The notes under the pieces: model-generated | The model's input: only the letters and a program-made list of their open reading frames with translations | The model's database searches: none | What the model was told of the DNA's origin: nothing | Part shown: piece by piece, positions 58,290-64,000 of the stretch | Layout of the letters: every line of letters begins with the position of its first letter | Position numbering within the stretch: position 1 is the first letter of the stretch | Made by a program: the position numbers and the translations under genes | DNA from: Microbacterium candidum | GTDB lineage: Bacteria; Actinomycetota; Actinomycetes; Actinomycetales; Microbacteriaceae | Length of the DNA stretch: 64,000 nt | NCBI RefSeq assembly: GCF_030315975.1 | Contig: NZ_JASXSZ010000007.1 | Location: forward strand, 49,902-113,901 | Direction of reading: 5' to 3'

Positions 58290-58438
58290 GGGCTGTGGAG
58301 AGCGTACTGCGGAGGGCTACCTGTGGAGGAACTATCTTCGATTGTCCGCAAGGCGTGAGAACTCCATATCTGGAGCTCAGCGGCGCCGCGATCGGACGGA
58401 ATCGAATAAAAGTACCAGACAGGCGTGACCTACTGCCG

Positions 58439-58444
58439 TAGTCT
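58439..58444 (+). promoter_or_regulatory. -10 box TAGTCT, probable leaderless start of the DUF222/HNH gene
   Basis: TAGTCT is followed by 7 nt (tgctcgc) and the ATG at 58452. Confidence 0.5.
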
Positions 58445-58451
58445 TGCTCGC

Positions 58452-60068
58452 ATGACAGACCCGTTCGCCGGCATCGCCGCATCGCTCGATGAGGCTCGTG
58501 GCGCATGGGTGCGCGCGGCGGCGGGGGACAGTGGCGACGAGGTCGCCGGCACGGCGCTCGCGGAACTGAATGAGACGATCGGCCAGCTGCGCCGTCAGGT
58601 GGATGCGGTGCACGCGACCGTTGCCGCCCGCATCGACAGGGCCTCACGACCAGAGCTCGGCAACGCGGGCCTGGCTCGCAGGCAGGGGCACCGCACGGTG
58701 ATGGGCATGATCGCCGCGACGGGTCTCCACCCCGGAGATGCGAGCCGGCTGGTCGCAGTCGGTGCCGCCATCGCTCCGCGGATGACACTCACCGGTGAGG
58801 AGCTGCCGGCCCGGCACCCGCACGTCGCCGAGGCCGTCCACGCCGGGACACTCGGCGTAGCGGCAGCGGCGGTGATCATCACCCTCCTCGACAAGGTCGC
58901 ACTGCATGCAGACCTTGAGATGCTGGCGGACGCGGAACGAACCCTGTGCGAGCAGGCGCGAGGGCTGTCCCTGGATCAACTGCACCGGGTGCTGCAACGT
59001 GCCGAGGCCTGGCTTGATCCGGATGGCGTGGCCGATCGGGAGAGTGAGCTTCGTGCTCACCAGTACCTGAAGGTGTGGACCGATCGGCACGGTCGGGTGC
59101 GCCTGGACGGCGCGTTCGACCCCGAGACCGGGGCGCCGATCGTCGCCGCCATCGATGGAAACGTCGGAGAGCAGTTCCGTGCGCGACAGAACAACACGGA
59201 CGCGAAGTCCGCAGACCGCACCCGCCGCGCCGCCACGGCGATGGCAACCGTCTGGGCCGACGCGAACGGCGTATCCGATGGCAACGGCGGAGCCGATGAA
59301 CCTGACGTCACCGTCTCCCGCACCGACACCGACACCGACACCGTCGCCAATGCCGACACCGTCACCGACGCCGGCGACGACTCTCGGGGTGACGCCGAGG
59401 TGGTTGACGGCGAGCTGAACGACCCTGTTGCCGGCGACCAGCGCGGCGAGGATCGGATCGCGGACGTCATCGACGACTCGCGGTCTCTTGCTCAGATGAA
59501 GGCGGACGCGCTCGCCCAGCTGTGTCGGCACGCGCTGGGCTGCGACTCGGCTGATGTCCCCACCGGCGGGGCAACGGTCGTGGTGCGGATCGATCTCGAC
59601 GACCTCGAGTCCGGCCGCGGCTTCGGGCTCATCGACGGGATCACGGGCCCGGTGTCTGTCGAGACCGTCAGGCGGATGGCTGCGGACGCGCGGATCATCC
59701 CGTGCGTTTTGGACTCTCAGGGCGAGATCCTCGACTGGGGCCGCGCCCGCCGCCTGTTCACGACCGCGCAGAAGCTCGCTCTGGTCGAGCGGGACGGCGG
59801 ATGCGCGATGTGCGGAATTCCGCCCGGGATGACCCAGGTCCACCACATCCGCTGGTGGGACCGTGACAGCGGACCGACCGATCTCGACAACGGGATCCTG
59901 CTGTGCGTGAGGGGTCATCACCGCATTCACGACGACGGGTGGGAGGTCCAAGTGCGGGGGAGACGTGTGCGCGGGCAGATCTGGTTCATCCCACCGATCC
60001 ACGTCGACCCCACCCGAACGCCCCGACGCGGGGGTCGTGCTCGCTACGACTACATCAAGGCCGCGTGA
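58452..60068 (+). CDS. DUF222 / HNH endonuclease protein
   Basis: A 538-residue protein with an N-terminal DUF222 domain (about 20-220: RQGHRTVMGMIAATGLHPGDASRL, TLGVAAAAVIITLLDKV) and a C-terminal HNH nuclease (Cys pair in CAMCGIPPGMTQVHHIRWWDRD, His464-His465, then GILLCVRGHHRIHDDGW). Between them is a Thr-Asp tandem repeat (DTDTDTVANADTVTDAGDD). This family is present in many copies in actinobacteria and lies near mobile or selfish elements in some; its function is not known. It starts at ATG 58452; a GTG at 58425 is less likely. Confidence 0.87.
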   Translation: MTDPFAGIAASLDEARGAWVRAAAGDSGDEVAGTALAELNETIGQLRRQVDAVHATVAARIDRASRPELGNAGLARRQGHRTVMGMIAATGLHPGDASRLVAVGAAIAPRMTLTGEELPARHPHVAEAVHAGTLGVAAAAVIITLLDKVALHADLEMLADAERTLCEQARGLSLDQLHRVLQRAEAWLDPDGVADRESELRAHQYLKVWTDRHGRVRLDGAFDPETGAPIVAAIDGNVGEQFRARQNNTDAKSADRTRRAATAMATVWADANGVSDGNGGADEPDVTVSRTDTDTDTVANADTVTDAGDDSRGDAEVVDGELNDPVAGDQRGEDRIADVIDDSRSLAQMKADALAQLCRHALGCDSADVPTGGATVVVRIDLDDLESGRGFGLIDGITGPVSVETVRRMAADARIIPCVLDSQGEILDWGRARRLFTTAQKLALVERDGGCAMCGIPPGMTQVHHIRWWDRDSGPTDLDNGILLCVRGHHRIHDDGWEVQVRGRRVRGQIWFIPPIHVDPTRTPRRGGRARYDYIKAA

Positions 60069-60216
60069 CGGGGGTGGGGCGAGTGACGCGGGCGCGAGTG
60101 ACAGGCGGTCCAGGTGACACGGCGAAACGGGAATCGAACTGCATAGGGCGTCACCCGACATGCGCGCCACCGGCATGAGCGCCAACTGGCAAGGGGGTCG
60201 CGCTGACCGCCTCGAT

Positions 60217-60245
60217 TTGGGCGACGCCGCCCCATCCCGTACAGT
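60217..60245 (+). promoter_or_regulatory. Promoter of rplJ-rplL
   Basis: TTGGGC (60217-60222) and TACAGT (60240-60245) are separated by exactly 17 bp. It is the best sigma-70 type promoter in the window and is needed because rplJ is 10 kb away from rplK-rplA. Confidence 0.65.
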
Positions 60246-60249
60246 TGTC

Positions 60250-60462
60250 AGAAGCCGAAGACCGCCGGTCATCGTGGTGCGCGCAAGCGCAAGACGATCG
60301 AAGCTCTGCGAAGCAGGGGCCCGCGCAGGTGTCACAGACAGTTTCCGTCAGGATTCAGAGCTCCGTGCGCTTGCGCCGGAGCTTCTTTGTTTCGCGGAAC
60401 CGACCGGCACCGAGGCTCACGAGCCGCCATCGCGGCGCGTGACGTACAGACAAGGAGTGACC
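60250..60462 (+). promoter_or_regulatory. L10 leader (rplJ 5' untranslated region)
   Basis: The 210-nt leader between the promoter and rplJ carries several strong pairings (for example ccgaagaccgccggtcatcg and gagctccgtgcgcttgcgcc). In many bacteria the rplJ leader is the L10-L12 binding site that represses rplJ-rplL. The region 60069-60216 upstream has no gene and no structure I can name. Confidence 0.6.
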
Positions 60463-60945
60463 ATGGCGCAGAAGGACGCATCGGTTGCCGAGCTCACGAA
60501 GAACTTCGAGAACTCGAACGCCGTACTGCTGACCGAGTACCGCGGTCTGACGGTCGCCCAGCTCAAGCAGCTGCGCAACAGCATCCGTCAGGACGCGGAA
60601 TACGCCGTGGTGAAGAACACGCTGACCAAGATCGCCGCCAACAACGCGGGGATCACGACGCTGGACGACGACCTCAAGGGTCCGTCGGCCATCGCATTCG
60701 TGCACGGCGACTTCGTCGCCACCGCGAAGGCTCTGCGTGACTTCGCCAAGGCCAACCCGCTTCTCGTGATCAAGGGCGGCGTGTTCGAGGGCAACACCCT
60801 CAGCGCCGACGAGGTCAACAAGTACGCCTCGCTCGAGAGCCGCGAGGTTCTGCTGGCGAAGGCTGCGGGCATGATGAAGGCGACGATGGGCAAGGCTGCG
60901 GCCACCATCGACGCGCTTCGCGAAAAGCTGGAGAACGCCGCGTAA
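60463..60945 (+). CDS. rplJ: 50S ribosomal protein L10
   Basis: A 160-residue L10 (KDASVAELTKNFENSNAVLLTEYRGLTVAQLKQLR, then YAVVKNTLTKIAANNAG) that anchors the L7/L12 stalk. The ATG at 60463 has aaggagtg upstream; an in-frame start at 60160 would lie in the leader and is rejected. rplL follows in 43 nt. Confidence 0.98.
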   Translation: MAQKDASVAELTKNFENSNAVLLTEYRGLTVAQLKQLRNSIRQDAEYAVVKNTLTKIAANNAGITTLDDDLKGPSAIAFVHGDFVATAKALRDFAKANPLLVIKGGVFEGNTLSADEVNKYASLESREVLLAKAAGMMKATMGKAAATIDALREKLENAA

Positions 60946-60988
60946 GGCGATCTCTTCCCACAAACCCCATTTATCTAGGAGATACATC

Positions 60989-61372
60989 ATGGCGAAGCTC
61001 ACCACCGAGGAGCTGCTCGAGCAGTTCGCTGGTCTGACCCTTGTCGAGCTCAGCGAGTTCGTGAAGGCGTTCGAGGAGAAGTTCGACGTCACCGCTGCTG
61101 CTCCCGTCGCCGTTGCCGGCGCCGGTGGCGCGGGTGCCGCGGCCGAGGCCGAGGAGGAGAAGGACTCGTTCGACGTCATCCTCGAGGCTGCCGGCGACAA
61201 GAAGATCCAGGTCATCAAGACGGTCCGCGAGCTCACCTCGCTCGGCCTCGGCGAGGCCAAGGCCGTCGTCGACGGCGCCCCGAAGGCCGTCCTCGAGGGT
61301 GTCAACAAGGACGCCGCCGAGAAGGCCAAGGCCGCTCTGGAAGAGGCCGGCGCCACCGTTACCCTCAAGTAA
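60989..61372 (+). CDS. rplL: 50S ribosomal protein L7/L12
   Basis: A 127-residue stalk protein. The N-terminal dimerisation part (KLTTEELLEQFAGLTLVELSEFVKAFEEKF) is followed by an Ala/Gly hinge, and the C-terminal factor-binding domain reads KTVRELTSLGLGEAKAVVDGAP. A taggag site stands before the ATG. A strong terminator follows. Confidence 0.98.
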   Translation: MAKLTTEELLEQFAGLTLVELSEFVKAFEEKFDVTAAAPVAVAGAGGAGAAAEAEEEKDSFDVILEAAGDKKIQVIKTVRELTSLGLGEAKAVVDGAPKAVLEGVNKDAAEKAKAALEEAGATVTLK

Positions 61373-61380
61373 CCACGTCG

Positions 61381-61412
61381 AAAGCCCCGGATGCGACAGC
61401 ATCCGGGGCTTT
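61381..61412. terminator. Terminator after rplL
   Basis: aaagccccggatgc pairs perfectly with gcatccggggcttt around gaca. It lies between convergent genes and so stops both directions. Confidence 0.88.
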
Positions 61413-61419
61413 CGCGTAC

Positions 61420-62415
61420 CTATCCGGCGGGCGCCGCCGTCGAGTTCCGCACGATGAGCCGCGCCTGCGGCGCCACCACCGGCACCGGCGCATCGGGATC
61501 CGCCAACCGCTCCAGCAGGACCTCGACGGCGAGTGCCCCCTGGGCCCGCGGATCCTGCGCCAGCGTGGTCAAGGAGAACATCTCCGCGTACTCGTGGTCG
61601 TCCACCCCGATGACGCTGAGGTCGTGCGGCACGCCGATCCCGAGACGGCGGGCGGCGATGATCGCGCCGATCGCCACCTCGTCGGACACCGCGACGATCC
61701 CGGTCGGCCGGGTTCGCAGGTCGCTCAGCAGATCCGCCGCGGCCGCATAGCCCGCCGGCAGCGACTCGCCGCACTGCGCATGCTCGGCACGGGCGCCCGC
61801 CGCATCCATCGTCGCCTGGTATCCCTCGAACCGGTGGCGCTCCACATGCGACCACCGCCCGCCGTCCCCGCCGCCGAGGAACAGGATGTGGTGATGGCCG
61901 AGCCCGATCAGATGCTCCGTCGCCCGCCGGGCGACGTCGACGTCGTCGATCGCGATGTCGTCGGGGAATCCGCCGCTCGCGATGCTCACGACGGGCCGGT
62001 TCAGGGCGTAGATCCGCTCGAGCTCGCGGTCTTCCGGATCGATCCCCACTGCGATGAGCCCGTCGAACCGCTGCCGCGCGAGGAAGTCGTCGAAGATGCG
62101 GTCGCGCCCGCGGGTGCCCACACGGGCGTCGTAGAGCGCGAGGTCGAGGCCCGCCTCCAGCAGCGACTCCTGGATGCCCTCGAGCACCTCTGCGAAGAAC
62201 CAGCCCGTCACCCCCGGCATGATCACGCCGACGGTGCTGGTACGGCCGCTCGCGAGGCTCACCGCCGACGCGGACGGCACGTAGCCCACCGATCGGGCGG
62301 CCGTGGCGACCCGCAGCCGCGTCTCGTCGGAGACGTAACCCGTGCCGGTGAGGGCGCGACTGGCCGTCGACTTCGACACACCGGCGAGGCGAGCGACATC
62401 CGCGATGCCCTTCAT
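61420..62415 (-). CDS. LacI-family transcriptional regulator
   Basis: A 331-residue regulator. The N-terminal LacI helix-turn-helix and hinge (IADVARLAGVSKSTASRALTGTGYVSDETRLRVATAARSVGYVPS) is followed by a periplasmic-binding-protein-like sensor with VVSIASGGFPDDIAIDD and GVDDHEYAEMFSLTTLAQDP. The ATG at 62413-62415 has aaaggggg upstream. It is divergent from a sugar-binding lipoprotein gene, with paired operators in the gap, so it likely controls that ABC uptake operon in response to a glucoside. Confidence 0.92.
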   Translation of the reverse strand: MKGIADVARLAGVSKSTASRALTGTGYVSDETRLRVATAARSVGYVPSASAVSLASGRTSTVGVIMPGVTGWFFAEVLEGIQESLLEAGLDLALYDARVGTRGRDRIFDDFLARQRFDGLIAVGIDPEDRELERIYALNRPVVSIASGGFPDDIAIDDVDVARRATEHLIGLGHHHILFLGGGDGGRWSHVERHRFEGYQATMDAAGARAEHAQCGESLPAGYAAAADLLSDLRTRPTGIVAVSDEVAIGAIIAARRLGIGVPHDLSVIGVDDHEYAEMFSLTTLAQDPRAQGALAVEVLLERLADPDAPVPVVAPQARLIVRNSTAAPAG

Positions 62416-62450
62416 CCCGCCCCCTTTCGACGAGGTGGTGTACCGGATCA

Positions 62451-62573
62451 GGAACCGGTTCCACACCATAGTCGCCGATGCGGCGCGCCGTCTACCGCAC
62501 CGGTTATGGAGTTGTGACGAAGGATCGTTGTATCTCCGGCGTTTCTCCAATACCGTGGCGTGGAATCGGTTCC
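62451..62573. promoter_or_regulatory. Two LacI-type operators in the divergent region
   Basis: GGAACCGGTTCC (62451-62462) is a perfect 12-bp palindrome, and GGAATCGGTTCC (62562-62573) is a one-mismatch copy 111 bp away. Both have the central CG step typical of LacI-family sites. The pair allows looping between the LacI-gene and the lipoprotein-gene promoters. Confidence 0.75.
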
Positions 62574-62625
62574 TGAGTTCATATCGTGAAGACAGCGACC
62601 GGGACACTCGAAGAGGAGGAATCAC

Positions 62626-63930
62626 ATGGGCAATTCGCAGCGCCGCCGGATTCTGGCTCCGCTGGCCCTTGCCGCCGCGGCGGGGATGGTGCTCGCAGGC
62701 TGCTCCGGAACGGGCGGGAACAGCAGCTCCGGCGACAACACGGTCACCGTCTACGGCACCGTCGTCGGGGACGAGGCGAAGCTTCTGACCAAGTCGTGGG
62801 ACGACTGGGCGAAGAAGAACAACATCACGGTCAAGTACGAGGGCAACCAGGAGTTCGAGAAGCAGATCGGCATCCGCGCGCAGGGAGGCAACCCGCCGGA
62901 CGTCGCGATCTTCCCGCAGCCCGGTCTGTTCGCCGACTTCGCCACCCGCGGGTACCTCAAGGAGGCGCCCGCCTCGGTGAAGGCGAACGCGGAGAAGTGG
63001 TGGTCCAAGGACTGGGTGAACTACGGCACCGTCGCCGGCAAGTTCTACGGCGCGCCGCTCATGGCGAACGTCAAGGGCTGGATCTGGTACCAGCCGGCGA
63101 AGTTCAAGGAGTGGGGCGTCGAGCCGCCGAAGACGTGGGACGAGATGATGACCCTCACCTCGACGATCGAGGCGAAGACCGGCAAGCCCGCCTGGTGCGC
63201 CGGATTCGGGTCGGACGCGGCCACCGGCTGGCCGGGGACCGACTGGATCGAGGACTACATCATCCGCTTCGACGGCACGCAGGTGTACGACGACTGGGTG
63301 AAGGGCAAGATCCCGTTCACGGATCCGCGCATCAAGGAGGCGTTCGACGCGGTGGGCAAGATCCTGCTCGACCCGAAGAACGTCAACGCGGGCATCGGCG
63401 ACGTGAAGTCGATCAACTCGACCGCCTTCGGGGATGTCGCGAACCCGCTCGTCAAGGGCGACTGCGCGCTGACCCACCAGGCGTCGTTCTTCGACGGGTT
63501 CATCAACACCGCCGGCGGCAAGGTCGGACCGGACCAGCAGATCTGGGCCTTCATGACGCCGCCGAAGGAGGCGGGTGGTCAGGCCATCACGGGCGGCGGT
63601 GAGATCGTCGGCGGCTTCAGCGACAAGCCGGCGGTGCAGAAGTTCCTCACGTATCTGTCGAGCCCTGAATGGGCCAACTCGCGCGTCAAGCTCGGCGGCG
63701 TGATCTCGGCCAACAAGGGCCTGAACCCGGAGAACGCGTCGAGCCCGATCCTGAAGGAGTCCATCAAGATCCTGCAGGACGACAAGACGACGCTCCGTTT
63801 CGACGGATCCGACCTGATGCCGGGCGCTGTGGGCGCGGGCACCTTCTGGAAGGGCATGGTGGCGTGGATCAACGGCACGCCGACCGACCAGGTCCTTCAG
63901 CAGATCCAGGCCGGCTGGCCGTCCAACTGA
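62626..63930 (+). CDS. Sugar ABC transporter substrate-binding lipoprotein
   Basis: A 434-residue lipoprotein: positive start (GNSQRRR), hydrophobic core, lipobox LAGC with lipidated Cys26, then a family 1 extracellular binding fold (DDWAKKNNITVKYEGNQEFEKQI, FPQPGLFADFATRGYLKE, AFMTPPKEAGGQAITGGGE). It binds a sugar, probably an alpha- or beta-glucoside, and delivers it to membrane permeases expected just beyond the window. It has gaagagg before the ATG. Its expression probably depends on the divergent LacI regulator. Confidence 0.9.
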   Translation: MGNSQRRRILAPLALAAAAGMVLAGCSGTGGNSSSGDNTVTVYGTVVGDEAKLLTKSWDDWAKKNNITVKYEGNQEFEKQIGIRAQGGNPPDVAIFPQPGLFADFATRGYLKEAPASVKANAEKWWSKDWVNYGTVAGKFYGAPLMANVKGWIWYQPAKFKEWGVEPPKTWDEMMTLTSTIEAKTGKPAWCAGFGSDAATGWPGTDWIEDYIIRFDGTQVYDDWVKGKIPFTDPRIKEAFDAVGKILLDPKNVNAGIGDVKSINSTAFGDVANPLVKGDCALTHQASFFDGFINTAGGKVGPDQQIWAFMTPPKEAGGQAITGGGEIVGGFSDKPAVQKFLTYLSSPEWANSRVKLGGVISANKGLNPENASSPILKESIKILQDDKTTLRFDGSDLMPGAVGAGTFWKGMVAWINGTPTDQVLQQIQAGWPSN

Positions 63931-64000
63931 ACATGCGGCGGGGCGCCCCCCCCCCCGGGGGGGCCGGCCCCCACACCCGCAGGGCGGGGAGGGGGGTGGT
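63931..64000. other. Low-complexity G/C homopolymer end of the window
   Basis: From about 63941 the sequence becomes runs of C and G (a run of at least 10 C directly followed by at least 6 G, then mixed G/C) with no codon structure. The permease gene expected here is absent. This looks like unreliable sequence at a contig end rather than biology. Confidence 0.7.

Noticed and set aside
60069..60235. A small gene between DUF222/HNH and rplJ
   Set aside because: No frame here has a ribosome site, family motif or codon pattern of a real gene.

Overview
The window is high-GC actinobacterial DNA that looks like the chromosome of a Microbacteriaceae member close to Microbacterium. The indications are the hadA-hadB-murB order, the tRNA-Trp-secE-nusG-rplK-rplA and rplJ-rplL blocks, a DUF222/HNH protein, a RamB-like regulator beside aceB/aceA, and many copies of a short REP-like repeat (variants of cgagcttgtcgaggcgtcg and cgttgagcgagcgaagcg). 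No phage, insertion sequence, plasmid or CRISPR gene set is visible. All assignments come from reading the sequence; no database search was run.

Layout. 1-9.7 kb: the tail of a DUF1028 protein, an M20 amidohydrolase and an aldehyde dehydrogenase in one overlapping operon; an ECF42-type sigma factor translationally coupled to a DGPF/YCII protein; an SRPBCC protein, a Dyp-type peroxidase, an acyl-CoA synthetase and an MFS exporter. 9.7-16.5 kb, mostly minus strand: AraC regulator, large arylsulfatase, CtaG-like membrane protein, GAP-family protein and SulP transporter. 16.6-20.8 kb: TauE/SafE permease, hadA-hadB-murB, and a PLP aminotransferase. 20.9-31 kb: a catabolic block with kynureninase, an Lrp/AsnC regulator, a PaaX regulator and a six-gene operon (cupin, acyl-CoA thioesterase, aryl-CoA ligase, fused flavin monooxygenase/old-yellow-enzyme reductase, RidA, FAH-family hydrolase). 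I read this as a CoA-dependent route for anthranilate made from kynurenine, with salicylate via salicylyl-CoA/gentisate as the main alternative. 31-36 kb: the glyoxylate shunt (aceA, aceB) with a RamB/ScfR-type regulator. 36-45 kb: putrescine/GABA catabolism (DAO-family oxidase, PucR regulator, GabT, putrescine oxidase, two aldehyde dehydrogenases), which would convert putrescine to succinate.

45-64 kb: a TetR regulator facing an FAD monooxygenase, then tRNA-Trp, secE, nusG, rplK and rplA. About 10 kb of accessory genes follow: a TetR/DUF1772 pair, acylphosphatase, LysE/LysG, a MarR-regulated multidrug MFS exporter, a tandem repeat block, YqaJ-type nuclease, pterin dehydratase-like protein and DUF222/HNH. 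Next come an L10 leader with rplJ-rplL, a LacI regulator and a sugar-binding lipoprotein. The window ends in G/C homopolymers that look like a poor-quality contig edge.

Three threads recur. Many first genes have a TANNNT -10 box 6-8 nt before the start codon, so their mRNAs are probably leaderless. Several regulators sit beside clear inverted-repeat operators. The REP-like repeat has entered reading frames, most clearly in the aminotransferase, the CtaG-like protein and the start of hadB.
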